From: Caulobacteraceae bacterium
GTDB lineage: Bacteria; Pseudomonadota; Alphaproteobacteria; Caulobacterales; Caulobacteraceae
DNA length: 37,711 bases
Direction: 5' to 3'
NCBI GenBank assembly: GCA_025352165.1
Contig: JANXTX010000076.1
Location: 1 to 37,711, forward strand
The translations under genes and the position numbers were made by a program. This document shows positions 7,846 through 17,017 of the stretch, piece by piece; within the stretch, counting starts at the first letter, position 1; the number at the start of each line of letters is the position of its first letter. The notes beneath the pieces were generated by a model. It did no database searches, had not been told where the DNA came from, and saw only the letters and a program-made list of their open reading frames with translations.

Positions 7846-9147
7846 TCACGATCTGGCAGACGCTGCCAGAGCCTGATCCAAATCCTCAACTATATCATCG
7901 ATGTGCTCAAGACCTACAGACAGACGGACATAACCCTTGGTCACGCCCGTCGCCGTTTGATCCTCCGCGGAAAGCTGGGAATGGGTCGTGCTGGCTGGGT
8001 GGATCGCCAGACTACGAGAATCGCCGATATTGGCGACATGATAGAAGAGCTGAAGCGCGTCGATGAAGCGACGCCCCGCCTCGCTATCGCCGTTGAGTTC
8101 GAAGCCGACCAGGCCGCCATAGCCGCCGCTTAGATAGCGGTCGGCCCGGACCCTGGATACGCCTTGCTGCACTGACGGATAAATGATGGTCGAAACTTCA
8201 CTGCGGCACTTAAGGAAGTCGACCACCGCGTTGGCGTTTTGGCAGTGCCGCGCCATCCGCAGTGGCAGCGTCTCGAGCCCCTGGAGAAACTGGAAGGCGT
8301 TGAATGGAGACATCGCCGCGCCAAGGTCACGAAGAAGCACCACCCGGGCGCGAATGGCATAAGCGATCGGACCCAAACCCTTGACAGCCTGGCTCCAGAC
8401 GGCCCCGTGGTAGCTGGGATCGGGGAGGTTGAAGAGTGGCTGGCGCTCGGGATGGGCTTCCCAGTCGAAGTTTCCGCCATCGATCAGCATGCCGCCGATC
8501 GAGGTGCCATGGCCGCCTATGTATTTCGTGGTCGAATAGACCACCACGGCGGCCCCGTGCTCGAACGGCCGGCAAAGGATTGGCGCAGCCGTATTGTCCA
8601 TGATCAATGGAATGCCCATCGGACGGCCGATGGCTGCGACCTCGGCAATGGGAAACACCCGCAATTTCGGGTTTGGAAGCGTCTCGGCATAATAGGCGCG
8701 GGTCTTGTCGTCCGTTGCTCGCCGAAACGATTCAGGATCTGCCGGATCTGCGAATCTGACCTCTATCCCCATGTTCTTCAAGGAGTTTGCGAACAGGTTC
8801 CAGGTTCCGCCGTAGAGGTCCGTTGAACTGACTATGTTGTCTCCGGCACGCGCTAAATTCTGCACCGCAAACGCAGATGCCGCCTGTCCGGATGCCAGGC
8901 CGAGCGCCGCCGCACCGCCCTCCAGCGCCGCCATGCGTTCCTCCAGAATTCCTGTCGTTGGGTTCTGCAGCCTGGTGTAGATGTTGCCCAGCTCCTTGAG
9001 TGCGAACAGGTTCGCTGCATGCTCGGTGTCCCGGAACTGATAGGATGTGGTCTGATAGATTGGCGGCGCCACCGCTCCGGTCGCGGGATCCGCGCGCCAG
9101 CCCGCATGCAAGACTATGGTTTCAGGATGAAGGCTTTTACGAGCCAT
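7846..9147 (-). CDS. metY: O-acetylhomoserine aminocarboxypropyltransferase (sulfhydrylase)
   Basis: A 433-residue PLP enzyme of the Cys/Met metabolism family, making homocysteine (or methionine) from O-acetylhomoserine and sulfide (or methanethiol) in the cytoplasm. The opening HPETIVLHAGWRADPATGAV and the YTRLQNPTT segment are typical of MetY. Asp184 (IMDNTAAPI) would hold the PLP ring nitrogen, and Lys208 in YSTTKYIGGHG is the Schiff-base lysine. The length matches MetY (about 430) rather than MetB/MetC (about 390). A strong AGGAGGAG lies about 8 bases before the ATG. It is divergent from nuoA across a 209-bp gap; I could not fold a SAM-II riboswitch there. Confidence 0.93.
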   Translation of the reverse strand: MARKSLHPETIVLHAGWRADPATGAVAPPIYQTTSYQFRDTEHAANLFALKELGNIYTRLQNPTTGILEERMAALEGGAAALGLASGQAASAFAVQNLARAGDNIVSSTDLYGGTWNLFANSLKNMGIEVRFADPADPESFRRATDDKTRAYYAETLPNPKLRVFPIAEVAAIGRPMGIPLIMDNTAAPILCRPFEHGAAVVVYSTTKYIGGHGTSIGGMLIDGGNFDWEAHPERQPLFNLPDPSYHGAVWSQAVKGLGPIAYAIRARVVLLRDLGAAMSPFNAFQFLQGLETLPLRMARHCQNANAVVDFLKCRSEVSTIIYPSVQQGVSRVRADRYLSGGYGGLVGFELNGDSEAGRRFIDALQLFYHVANIGDSRSLAIHPASTTHSQLSAEDQTATGVTKGYVRLSVGLEHIDDIVEDLDQALAASARS

Positions 9148-9295
9148 CGCGACGTCTCCTCCTGCGGATGTTTCGGCAAACCTACTCCCAACGCGGCCTG
9201 GCTGTCACCCGGCCCATACCGTGCATGTACCCGCATCTGACTGCCTTGGATGGGGTCAACCCCGGCCTTGTCGCCAGACCTTGTTCACACGCCGT

Positions 9296-9324
9296 TTGAA
9301 CCCCTCGCGGCCATGGTCTAGAAC
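9296..9324 (+). promoter_or_regulatory. candidate promoter of the nuo operon
   Basis: TTGAAC (9296-9301), 17 bases, then TAGAAC (9319-9324): each matches four of six bases of the sigma-70 consensus at ideal spacing, 33 bp before the nuoA ATG. A nearby inverted repeat GGGGT-CA-ACCCC (9252-9263) could be an operator for nuo or for the divergent metY. Prediction from pattern only. Confidence 0.35.
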
Positions 9325-9356
9325 CCCCGCGACTCCATCACCGCGCGCGGACCCGC

Positions 9357-9734
9357 ATGAACGATTTTCTCCTGCAATACCTGCCGATCGTGCTGTTTTT
9401 CGCCATTGCCGCGGTCATTGGGATCGCGTTCCTTTTGGCGGCCGCTATCATCGCGCCCAAGGCGCCAGATCCTGAAAAACTCTCGTCCTATGAATGCGGC
9501 TTCAACGCCTTCGATGACGCGCGAATGAAGTTCGATGTCAGGTTCTACCTCGTCTCGATCCTGTTCATCATTTTTGATCTGGAAGTAGCATTCCTGTTTC
9601 CCTGGGCTGTGGCGCTCATGAAACTGCCGCATGAAACAAGCCAGTTCGCCTTCTGGAGCATGATGGCCTTTCTAGGGGTGCTGACGGTCGGCTTCATCTA
9701 CGAGTGGAAGAAGGGGGCCCTGGAATGGGAATGA
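9357..9734 (+). CDS. nuoA: NADH-quinone oxidoreductase subunit A
   Basis: A 125-residue membrane subunit of complex I with three hydrophobic helices. The segment [27 protein letters not shown] (quoted here as SYECGFNAF and KFDVRFYLV) is the family hallmark; its cysteine lies in the loop next to the quinone-entry site. The following [16 protein letters not shown] contains the conserved acidic residues of helix 2. First gene of the operon, ATG 33 bp downstream of a candidate promoter. The end overlaps nuoB. Confidence 0.96.
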   Translation: MNDFLLQYLPIVLFFAIAAVIGIAFLLAAAIIAPKAPDPEKLSSYECGFNAFDDARMKFDVRFYLVSILFIIFDLEVAFLFPWAVALMKLPHETSQFAFWSMMAFLGVLTVGFIYEWKKGALEWE

Positions 9735-10297
9735 CCGAAATGGGAACCTTACCCGCGCTTGCCGGAGGCCGCGTGGCTGTCCCCGGCTACGATCCCAAAC
9801 TACACGATCCCTATTTCGACGGCATCAACGGCCAGCTCGCGGACAAAGGGTTTGTCGTTGCGGCGGTCGACGACCTGATTACTTGGGCTCGCACCGGCTC
9901 ACTGATGTTCATGAGCTTCGGATTGGCCTGTTGTGCTGTCGAGATGATGCACGCGGCAAACCCACGTTATGATATGGAGCGTTTTGGCGTTGCTCCCCGC
10001 GGCAGCCCCCGACAGTCAGACCTGATGATCGTCGCGGGCACCCTTACCAACAAGATGGCCCCGGCAATGCGCAAGGTCTACGATCAGATGCCGGAGCCAC
10101 GGTATGTGATCTCCATGGGCAGTTGCGCCAATGGCGGAGGCTATTACTATTTCAGTTATTCAGTGGTGCGCGGATGTGACCGGATCGTGCCGGTCGACGT
10201 TTACGTGCCTGGCTGCCCGCCGACCGCCGAGGCGTTGCTGTATGGCATTCTTCAATTGCAGAAGAAGATTCGCCGCACCGGGACGATAGAGCGATGA
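9725..10297 (+). CDS. nuoB: NADH-quinone oxidoreductase subunit B
   Basis: A 190-residue peripheral-arm subunit that carries the terminal [4Fe-4S] cluster N2, which donates electrons to quinone. All four ligands are visible: adjacent Cys69 and Cys70 ([10 protein letters not shown]), Cys134 (MGSCANGGG) and Cys164 ([10 protein letters not shown]). I chose ATG 9725 because AAGGGGG is 7 bases upstream; ATG 9731, forming an ATGA overlap with the nuoA stop, is nearly as good. It ends in a 4-bp overlap with nuoC. Confidence 0.96.
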   Translation: MGMTEMGTLPALAGGRVAVPGYDPKLHDPYFDGINGQLADKGFVVAAVDDLITWARTGSLMFMSFGLACCAVEMMHAANPRYDMERFGVAPRGSPRQSDLMIVAGTLTNKMAPAMRKVYDQMPEPRYVISMGSCANGGGYYYFSYSVVRGCDRIVPVDVYVPGCPPTAEALLYGILQLQKKIRRTGTIER

Positions 10298-10941
10298 ACT
10301 ATCGGGTTTCCAACGACGAACTCTCCGCGCTGGGAGAACTCATTGTTGCGGCAGGGCAGGGGGCCGTGACCGGATATACCGTCGCGTACGGCGATTTGAA
10401 CGTGAGAGGTGACCGCGCCCGCATTGTCGAACTCCTTACATCCCTGCGCGATGATCCAGGGCTGCAATTCCAGCAACTCATCGATCTTTGCGGAGCGGAC
10501 TATCCCAAACGGGTCCGGCGCTTCGATGTGGTCTATCATCTCTTGTCGATGACCCGGAATCGCCGCGTCCGAGTCACCGTCGAAGTTGATGAAGACACGC
10601 CGGTCCCCTCAATCTGCCCGGTCTATCCCGCCGCGAACTGGTTCGAACGCGAAGCCTTCGACATGTACGGAATCTTTTTCGTCGGCCACCCGGATCTGCG
10701 CCGCCTGCTCACGGACTACGGGTTTCATGGACATCCTTTGCGCAAGGATTTCCCAATGACGGGTTATGTTGAGGTTCGTTACGACGACGAACTCAAGAGA
10801 GTGGTCTACGAGCCTGTCAAGGCCGTGGAGTTTCGCAGTTGGGACTTTCTCTCGCCATGGGAGGGCGCAGACTACGCCAAGCCGGGACACGGCTATGACA
10901 ATTCGTTGCCGGGCGATGAGAAGGCGGAGAAGGCCTCATGA
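10294..10941 (+). CDS. nuoC: NADH-quinone oxidoreductase subunit C
   Basis: A 215-residue peripheral-arm subunit (30-kDa type), separate from NuoD as in most alphaproteobacteria and mitochondria rather than fused as in E. coli. The signature [20 protein letters not shown] followed by [19 protein letters not shown] near residues 110-150 is intact. It binds no cofactor and forms part of the connection between the N2/quinone module and the rest of the arm. ATGA overlaps at both ends indicate translational coupling with nuoB and nuoD. Confidence 0.96.
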   Translation: MNYRVSNDELSALGELIVAAGQGAVTGYTVAYGDLNVRGDRARIVELLTSLRDDPGLQFQQLIDLCGADYPKRVRRFDVVYHLLSMTRNRRVRVTVEVDEDTPVPSICPVYPAANWFEREAFDMYGIFFVGHPDLRRLLTDYGFHGHPLRKDFPMTGYVEVRYDDELKRVVYEPVKAVEFRSWDFLSPWEGADYAKPGHGYDNSLPGDEKAEKAS

Positions 10942-12164
10942 GCCACGAGAGCCAGACTAGCACGGCCGACGCACTGGTGATTCCAGAGACGCCGGTCCGG
11001 AAGTTCAATATCAACTTTGGTCCTCAACACCCTGCGGCGCACGGCGTCTTGCGCTTGATCCTTGAGCTCGACGGAGAACTTGTCGAGCGGGTCGACCCGC
11101 ACATTGGCCTGCTTCACCGGGGCACCGAGAAGTTGATCGAGGCGCGCCCCTATACGCAGAACACTCCTTATTTTGACCGTCTCGACTACGTGGCGCCGAT
11201 GAACCAGGAGCACGCCTTCGTAATCGCCATCGAGCGGTTGATGGGGCTTGATGTGCCACGCCGGGGGAGCATCATCCGGGTGCTGTATTGCGAGATCGGC
11301 CGGATTCTCAATCACCTGCTCAACATCACCACACAGGCGATGGACGTCGGTGCATTGACCCCGATCACCTGGGGCTTTGAAGAGCGAGAGAAACTGTATG
11401 TGTTCTATGAGCGCGCGTCCGGTGCTCGGATGCACGCCAACTACTTTAGGCCGGGAGGCGTTCGGCAGGATCTGCCGCCTGCGCTGATCGATGATATTGA
11501 AACGTGGGCCAGGCAATTCCCCGAGAGGATTGACGAGCTCGAAACGCTGATCACCGGCAAACGCATCTTCAAGCAACGCAATGTCGATATCGGTGTTGTC
11601 AGCCGGGAGGAGGCATTTGCCTGGGGTTTCACCGGTGTAATGCTCCGCGGATCGGGCGTTGCGTGGGACCTGCGGCGAAACCAGTCCTACGAGATCTACG
11701 ACGAACTCGAATTCGAAATACCGCTGGGTATCAACGGGGACTGCTACGACCGGTATCTCTGCCGCGTTGAGGAAATGCGCCAGTCGGTCAAGATCATGCA
11801 TCAATGCATCGATATGCTTCGGAAAACGCCAGGCCTCGTGCTTTCCGACGACCACAAGGTCAGTCCCCCGCGGCGTGGTGAAATGAAGCGTTCGATGGAA
11901 GCGATGATCCACCACTTCAAGCTTTTCAGTGAAGGTTTCCGTGTTCCCGAAGGCGAGGTCTACGCCGCTGTCGAGGCGCCGAAAGGCGAGTTCGGGGTCT
12001 ACCTTGTCTCGGACGGGACCAACAAACCCTACCGTTGCAAGATTCGCCCTCCCTGCTATCCGCATCTTTCGGCCATGGACTGGATGAACCGCGGCCACAT
12101 GCTTGCAGATGTCAGCGCCATTCTAGGTTCACTTGATATCGTGTTCGGAGAAATCGATCGATGA
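10938..12164 (+). CDS. nuoD: NADH-quinone oxidoreductase subunit D
   Basis: A 408-residue 49-kDa-type subunit that forms the quinone-binding cavity with NuoB. The [16 protein letters not shown] segment near residue 30 carries the His of the quinone headgroup site, and [15 protein letters not shown] and [17 protein letters not shown] are also intact. The C-terminal [19 protein letters not shown] and [11 protein letters not shown] match the family end. The 4-bp overlaps with nuoC and nuoE indicate one coupled transcript. Confidence 0.97.
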   Translation: MSHESQTSTADALVIPETPVRKFNINFGPQHPAAHGVLRLILELDGELVERVDPHIGLLHRGTEKLIEARPYTQNTPYFDRLDYVAPMNQEHAFVIAIERLMGLDVPRRGSIIRVLYCEIGRILNHLLNITTQAMDVGALTPITWGFEEREKLYVFYERASGARMHANYFRPGGVRQDLPPALIDDIETWARQFPERIDELETLITGKRIFKQRNVDIGVVSREEAFAWGFTGVMLRGSGVAWDLRRNQSYEIYDELEFEIPLGINGDCYDRYLCRVEEMRQSVKIMHQCIDMLRKTPGLVLSDDHKVSPPRRGEMKRSMEAMIHHFKLFSEGFRVPEGEVYAAVEAPKGEFGVYLVSDGTNKPYRCKIRPPCYPHLSAMDWMNRGHMLADVSAILGSLDIVFGEIDR

Positions 12165-12814
12165 GTGTCCGTCGACTGGCAAAGCAACAGCCCACCTCGT
12201 TTGCTTTCACCCCTGCGTCGCTTGAAAAAGCTCATTGGTGGCTCGCCAAATTCCCCGACGGCCGCAAACAATCTGCGGTGATTCCAATTTTGTGGCTGGT
12301 GCAGAAGCAGGAGGGCTGGGTACCCGAACCTGCCTTGCGCGTCGTGGCCGAACTGATCGGCGCACCGGTCATGAGGGTGTTGGAGAACGTTACCTTTTAC
12401 ACGATGTTCCAGCTGCAACCTGTCGGTACGGTTGCGCATGTTCAGCTGTGTGGAACCACGCCCTGCATGCTGCGTGGCGCAAACGACCTGAAGACGGTGC
12501 TGGAGGCCCGCATCGGCCACAAGGATCATCGTTCCGCCGATGGCCGCTTTTCCTGGGAGGAGGTCGAGTGCATGGGCGCCTGCGCCAACGCCCCGATGTG
12601 CGCAATTAATGATTACTATTTCGAGGACCTGACGCCGGAGAGCCTTGACGGTCTGGTCGATTCCTTTGCCGTCGGCGAGAAGCCGCAGCCCGGCTCTGCG
12701 ATCGGCCGGCAGAATTCCGCCCCGGAGGGGGAGCCGGTAACCCTTACAGATACCAGCCTCTATGATGGTTCCCGGGCCATGCCGATCAAACTCCCCGGTG
12801 TGGTCGCCGCGTGA
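12161..12814 (+). CDS. nuoE: NADH-quinone oxidoreductase subunit E
   Basis: A 217-residue 24-kDa-type subunit of the NADH-oxidising module, with a thioredoxin-like fold carrying the [2Fe-2S] cluster N1a. The ligands are Cys97 and Cys102 (CGTTPC) and Cys137 and Cys141 (CMGAC), with the expected spacing. The last 50 or so residues are a Pro/Gly-rich tail beyond the E. coli length, as in many alphaproteobacterial homologues. It overlaps nuoD by 4 bp and, through GTGA, a small membrane-protein gene. Confidence 0.95.
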   Translation: MSVRRLAKQQPTSFAFTPASLEKAHWWLAKFPDGRKQSAVIPILWLVQKQEGWVPEPALRVVAELIGAPVMRVLENVTFYTMFQLQPVGTVAHVQLCGTTPCMLRGANDLKTVLEARIGHKDHRSADGRFSWEEVECMGACANAPMCAINDYYFEDLTPESLDGLVDSFAVGEKPQPGSAIGRQNSAPEGEPVTLTDTSLYDGSRAMPIKLPGVVAA

Positions 12815-12999
12815 CGCAGCGTTTTCTCCGCACGCTTGGGCTGGTCGCCTGCCTGTTCGGCGCCTTGGTGATGATCGCCGCGCGGTTTGGCGGGCGGTTG
12901 CCTCCAATAGGGGTATGGGTCGGGCTGGTTATCATCCTTTTCGGCTGGGTGCTGTTAGCCCTTTCAATCCTGCGCAGACAGCGCGGCTCTAATATCTAG
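12811..12999 (+). CDS. small membrane protein between nuoE and nuoF
   Basis: A 62-residue protein with two predicted transmembrane helices: LGLVACLFGALVMIAARF (about 9-26) and GVWVGLVIILFGWVLLALSI (about 34-53), with a short Gly/Pro turn and a basic C-terminus (LRRQRGSN). It is not a canonical complex I subunit. The GTG start overlaps the nuoE stop (GTGA), and nuoF begins 6 bp after its stop, so it is translated from the nuo transcript. A role in complex I assembly or stability is possible from location alone; I cannot identify the family. Confidence 0.75.
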   Translation: MTQRFLRTLGLVACLFGALVMIAARFGGRLPPIGVWVGLVIILFGWVLLALSILRRQRGSNI

Positions 13000-13005
13000 G
13001 CGATC

Positions 13006-14322
13006 ATGGTCGGAATACTCGAAGACAAGGACCGCATCTTCACCAACCTTTACGGCTTGCACGATTGGCGGCTGGAGGGGGCGAAGGCGCGAGGAGTATG
13101 GAACGCCACCGCCGATATGATCGCTCAGGGACCCGACTGGCTTTGCGACCAGGTCAAGGCGTCAGGCCTGCGCGGACGGGGCGGCGCCGGCTTCGCCACT
13201 GGCCTGAAGTGGACGTTCATGCCCAAGCAGGAGAGCGAGCGACCGCACTACCTCGTGGTGAATGCCGACGAGTCAGAGCCGGGCACCTGCAAGGACCGCG
13301 AAATACTTCGCTACGATCCGCATCGGCTCATCGAAGGCTGCCTCGTAGCCTGCCGGGCCATGCGGGCGCACGACTGCTTCATCTATATCCGAGGAGAATA
13401 TGTACGCGAACGCGAGCACCTTGAATACGCGATTGCCGAAGCAAACGTCGCCGGGCTGATCGGCATGAACAACATCCACGGCTGGGACTGCGACATCCGC
13501 GTTACCCATGGTGGCGGCGCCTACATCTGCGGCGACGAGATGGCTCTCCTGGAAAGCCTTGAGGGCAAAAAGGGTCAGCCGCGGCTGAAACCACCGTTCC
13601 CTGCTGGTTCGGGCGTCTACGGCTGCCCCACTACAGTGAATAATGTTGAATCGATTGCTGTGGTTCCCGAGATTCTTCGCCGTGGCGCGGACTGGTTCGC
13701 CGGCTTCGGCCGCCCGAAGAATACCGGAACCAAGCTGATGAGCGCCTCCGGCCACGTCAATCGGCCCTGCGTTGTGGAGGAAGCGATGTCGATTCCTCTT
13801 CGGCAACTGATCGACGACCATTTTGGCGGTGTCCGCGGTGGCTGGGGAAATCTGAAGGCGGTGATCCCTGGCGGGTCGTCCGTGCGCATGATCCCAGCCG
13901 AGGAAGCGGAGGTCGCATTGATGGACTTCGACGACCTCGCGGCGCGAAAGTCCGGTCTTGGCACCGCTGCCATGATCGTCATGGACAAGTCCTGCGACAT
14001 TGTCGCCGCCATCGCCCGCCTGTCCTACTTCTACAAACATGAAAGCTGCGGTCAGTGCACGCCATGCCGTGAGGGCACAGGATGGATGTGGCGGATCATG
14101 GAGCGCATGGTTACCGGCGAGGCAGAACCCAAGGAGATCGACATGCTCCTGGATGTCGCCAGCCAGGTCGAGGGACATACCATTTGCGGCCTGGGCGACG
14201 CCGCGGCGTGGCCGATCCAGGGGCTGTTCCGTCACTTCCGCCCGGAGATCGAGGCCCGGATCGCGAACTATCGTACGCGCCGGGCAAACGTCCCTGGCGC
14301 CACTCTGATCGCAGCGGAATAA
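13006..14322 (+). CDS. nuoF: NADH-quinone oxidoreductase subunit F
   Basis: A 438-residue 51-kDa-type subunit that binds NADH and FMN and holds cluster N3. The glycine-rich [15 protein letters not shown] (about 55-69) contacts NADH/FMN, and [15 protein letters not shown] follows at about 86. Cluster ligands are Cys348, Cys351 and Cys354 ([12 protein letters not shown]) and Cys394 ([10 protein letters not shown]). Length and motifs are normal. After its stop the operon's tight packing breaks: 173 bp separate it from the next gene, whereas upstream gaps are 6 bp or less. Confidence 0.97.
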   Translation: MVGILEDKDRIFTNLYGLHDWRLEGAKARGVWNATADMIAQGPDWLCDQVKASGLRGRGGAGFATGLKWTFMPKQESERPHYLVVNADESEPGTCKDREILRYDPHRLIEGCLVACRAMRAHDCFIYIRGEYVREREHLEYAIAEANVAGLIGMNNIHGWDCDIRVTHGGGAYICGDEMALLESLEGKKGQPRLKPPFPAGSGVYGCPTTVNNVESIAVVPEILRRGADWFAGFGRPKNTGTKLMSASGHVNRPCVVEEAMSIPLRQLIDDHFGGVRGGWGNLKAVIPGGSSVRMIPAEEAEVALMDFDDLAARKSGLGTAAMIVMDKSCDIVAAIARLSYFYKHESCGQCTPCREGTGWMWRIMERMVTGEAEPKEIDMLLDVASQVEGHTICGLGDAAAWPIQGLFRHFRPEIEARIANYRTRRANVPGATLIAAE

Positions 14323-14495
14323 CACCCAGGCCTAAGGGAAATTTGTATTCATCCTGAGTGGTGCTCGAAGCTTGATGGCGAGGGGTGGAAACCACTTTTG
14401 ATTTCATTTGGCGGGATTATGCTCTAGCTCTTGATTGAGGGCCTTAGCGAGCTAGGTCCCTGATTTTGTCGACGAGGGGCTGAACGTCGCGATCA
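14323..14495 (+). other. 173-bp gap inside the nuo operon
   Basis: No gene is seen. The gap holds a weak hairpin followed by a T run (GTGG-AAA-CCAC-TTTT, 14385-14399), which could attenuate transcription leaving nuoF. It is one of the operon's two large internal gaps; the other is at 16851-17017. Confidence 0.45.
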
Positions 14496-16850
14496 ATGGC
14501 GCCACGGGGAGTGATAACGGCAATTTTGCTGCCTGCCCCTACGGGCGAACGGACGCTGTTGTTGCCCGACCAATGGCGGGACGCGGTCGTTAATGGCGGC
14601 ATCACCGCATCAACTGTCCTTACAATTCTGTACCTGGACGGAACGATCGAGCAGGCTCCCGCGACGCTTGTGCCGAGGCTCAATACGCTCATTGAGGCGC
14701 AAGGGGCGCCGTCCCCACGTCCCCAACCAACAGCGTCCGGCAAGCTATCGCCGGTGAAGCTTGTCGCTAAACGGGCCAAAGCACCATTAGCCGCGCCGCG
14801 TCCACGAGCCGCTGCCGCAACCACGGCCCCCGTCGTCCCCCCACCAGTTCCACGCGGGACGAAAGTTCCCGGACCCGATCTGGCAGAGCGGATTCGCAAT
14901 CAGCTTTCGGCATTGCGCATCAGGCTTTTTCCGCCACGTGATCCGGCAACTCCCAGCCTTGCTAGGCGTATTGACGGCGCGCTGGCCGATTTCCGCAAAC
15001 GCCTCACACCGCGGCGCACACCCAATTCCCGACCCGTTGCGACAAGGCTGCGGCAAACCATGTCGGCGCTACAGCAATGGCTGGCTAAGCCGCGTAGTCT
15101 GATCTTGGCGAGGCCTGCGGAACGCATCAATGCCTCCCCGGTGATTGAACGCCCGAAACCGACACCGCGTCGCGCGCCGAACGGCCCGCCGATTTCGGTT
15201 AGGCTACGTCAATCCCTCACAACGCTTCGCGGCAGGCTTTTTCCGCCACGGGGTCCGACCCGACCAGGACTTGCAGAGAGATGGCGGCAATCCACATCGG
15301 CCCTGCGGGGCAGGGTGTTTCCCCCCCGCGACCCGTCCGTCCCGCGGCTAACCGAGAGATTGAACCAGAGCCTTGCCAACGGTCGTAAGAGGCTATTGTC
15401 GCAGCGTGCACCCAATCCGCGGCCGCCGGTGGCAGGTCTGCATAGGTTTGTGACACGCATCCGCTTGCGACCATTTCCGCCTCGTGATCCGAGGCTCCCA
15501 GCGCGGACCCAGCAGTTGCGGCAGCGGCTGGCGGCCGCGCGCGCCGGACTTACGCCACGCAGAAATCTCGACGCGCCGCGCCTGACCGAACGGCTGGCAA
15601 TTCAAATTTCAGCAACGCGCTCTCGGCTGTTCCCCACCCGTGACCCGGCCAGGGCAAGCTTTGTGAAGAGCGTCAAGGGGACTTTGAAGGGCTGGAGCGA
15701 CGGTCTGACGCACAGTCCCCGGCCGCAAGGGACACGTCCGTCCGGCGAATTGACAGGCGTTCGCCCCGCGAAGCCGGGAAGGGCAAACTCGTCGAAAGCT
15801 GCGGGGCCTCCATGGTTTATCGGATGGCGCGTGAAGCGAATTGCCGCTCCCGCCATCGAGCAGCGCCCGCAACGAAGTTCCGGTGCGCTTTTGTGGATCG
15901 CGGCCGCGATCGTGATGGCGATCGTCGGCGGACGCATTGCGCTGGCTTTGATACCAAGGGTGATCCTGCCTCCAGACCACTATCTTCTGACCCTTTCGGG
16001 TTCAGACGCGCTGGGTGAAAAGCTCGGACCGCGATTGGTCCAGGCATGGCTGAACAGCAAGGGTGGCAAGGATGTGTCCATCGTGCCCCTCGCCGATTCG
16101 CAAGGTAATCTCATCGACAATGAGAGGGTGGTCTTCGCACACCTCGGCGGGCACGACGTTCAGGTGCTTGTGAAGTCTCACGGGACAGGATCCGGGTTTC
16201 CGGACCTTAAGAGCGGCGCCACGGACATAGCCATGACCGCCCGTCAGGCGAATTCCGCCGAGATCAAGATGCTGTTTCGGTTGGCCGCGGCCCGGTCAGG
16301 CAAGACGGAACATCCGCTGGCGACCTCCGAGGTGGTTGTCATCGTACCGCGCGTCAACCAGATTCCCGCACTGACAAGGCAGCAGATCAAGGGAATTTTC
16401 AGCTGCTCGATCAAATCGTGGGCAGCCATACGCGGGGTCGGTTCGCCACTTGATGCGATCCACGTCTATGAACCGGATGACACGACAGACACCGCAAAAT
16501 CATTCAGGGACAAGGTCATGGCTGGCGCACGGCTGTGCGGCGTCAAACGCTTCACCAATGGTGAGGAACTCGAAAAGGCGGTCGCCAATGATCCGTCCGG
16601 GATCGGCATCGTCGGATTGCCAACCGTTACGACCACTCGGCCGGTCGTGATCAGTGATGGAAATGAATGGGCCGTGGCGTCCAAAAGACACGGTGGTTCA
16701 TCCGGGAGCTACCGGCTCTCACAGCGTCTCTTCCTGTTTACCGCGGCAATTCCGCACAATCCAGCGGCGCTCGACTTCGTGGACTTTGCCTTGTCGCCGG
16801 CGGGCCAGAATGTCCTACATAGGGCTGGAGCCAACAAAACCGAGCATTGA
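14496..16850 (+). CDS. repeat-bearing, membrane-anchored PstS-like substrate-binding protein, inside the nuo operon
   Basis: A 784-residue protein with three visible parts. Residues 1-124 are a short ordered-looking segment (VITAILLP, TVLTILYLDGTIE) and an Ala/Pro-rich linker. Residues 125-384 are ten consecutive 26-residue units rich in Arg, Pro and Leu, best seen as LRxRLFPPRDP endings. After a basic linker, residues about 464-487 form one transmembrane helix (LLWIAAAIVMAIVGG). Residues about 495-784 resemble the PstS/PBP-like fold: LTLSGSDALGEKL, GTGSGFPDLKSGATDIAMTAR, IFSCSIKSW, GIGIVGLP and FALSPAGQNVLHRAG in the expected order. By the positive-inside rule the repeats are cytoplasmic and the binding domain periplasmic. 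The ATG has only a distant GAGGGG site. Ligand and role are unknown; it is not a complex I subunit. Confidence 0.8.
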   Translation: MAPRGVITAILLPAPTGERTLLLPDQWRDAVVNGGITASTVLTILYLDGTIEQAPATLVPRLNTLIEAQGAPSPRPQPTASGKLSPVKLVAKRAKAPLAAPRPRAAAATTAPVVPPPVPRGTKVPGPDLAERIRNQLSALRIRLFPPRDPATPSLARRIDGALADFRKRLTPRRTPNSRPVATRLRQTMSALQQWLAKPRSLILARPAERINASPVIERPKPTPRRAPNGPPISVRLRQSLTTLRGRLFPPRGPTRPGLAERWRQSTSALRGRVFPPRDPSVPRLTERLNQSLANGRKRLLSQRAPNPRPPVAGLHRFVTRIRLRPFPPRDPRLPARTQQLRQRLAAARAGLTPRRNLDAPRLTERLAIQISATRSRLFPTRDPARASFVKSVKGTLKGWSDGLTHSPRPQGTRPSGELTGVRPAKPGRANSSKAAGPPWFIGWRVKRIAAPAIEQRPQRSSGALLWIAAAIVMAIVGGRIALALIPRVILPPDHYLLTLSGSDALGEKLGPRLVQAWLNSKGGKDVSIVPLADSQGNLIDNERVVFAHLGGHDVQVLVKSHGTGSGFPDLKSGATDIAMTARQANSAEIKMLFRLAAARSGKTEHPLATSEVVVIVPRVNQIPALTRQQIKGIFSCSIKSWAAIRGVGSPLDAIHVYEPDDTTDTAKSFRDKVMAGARLCGVKRFTNGEELEKAVANDPSGIGIVGLPTVTTTRPVVISDGNEWAVASKRHGGSSGSYRLSQRLFLFTAAIPHNPAALDFVDFALSPAGQNVLHRAGANKTEH
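14868..15647 (+). repeat. ten in-frame 78-bp (26-residue) tandem units
   Basis: The units keep an exact 26-residue register for ten copies with no insertion or deletion. The consensus is roughly xxPxLxxRLxQxLxxLRxR followed by LFPPRDP. Copies 1, 5, 6, 8 and 10 keep the FPPRDP-like ending best (one has FPPRGP, one FPTRDP); copies 3 and 4 are degenerate. Codons for the shared residues differ among copies, so this is an old protein repeat held by selection rather than a recent DNA expansion. Each unit could form an amphipathic helix of about 18 residues plus a Pro/Arg turn. Confidence 0.88.
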
Positions 16851-17017
16851 GTCGCATCCGTAACGCCACCGTGTTCATGGTTGCGCTATTCGAGCGTCAT
16901 ACTTTGCGTGCAGGGATGCCCCATTCCCTCTTCGCAACCGCCCTCTTCTTCACAGAAGAAAGCTCAAGCATCGACGCACCCTTGAAGGCGACGACCTAAG
17001 GCGCTATCGCCCGCGTC
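16851..17017 (+). other. 167-bp gap before nuoG
   Basis: No gene is seen. It contains a short inverted repeat TTCTTC-ACA-GAAGAA (16946-16960). If the inserted gene upstream disrupts transcription, a promoter for nuoG-N would have to lie here or further upstream; I see no strong sigma-70 boxes. Confidence 0.4.

Noticed and set aside
9148-9356. SAM-II riboswitch or other methionine leader upstream of metY
   Set aside because: Alphaproteobacterial metY genes often have one, but I could not match the conserved SAM-II core or build its pseudoknot here. A covariance-model search would decide.
10893-12098. 401-codon open frame opposite nuoD
   Set aside because: It is antisense to an unmistakable nuoD with no ribosome site or motif of its own.
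13273-14325. 350-codon open frame opposite nuoF
   Set aside because: Shadow of nuoF in a GC-rich genome; no domain recognised.
14868-15647. CRISPR-like or satellite DNA reading of the periodic region
   Set aside because: The 78-bp period is conserved as protein, in frame, with diverged codons and no repeat/spacer pattern.
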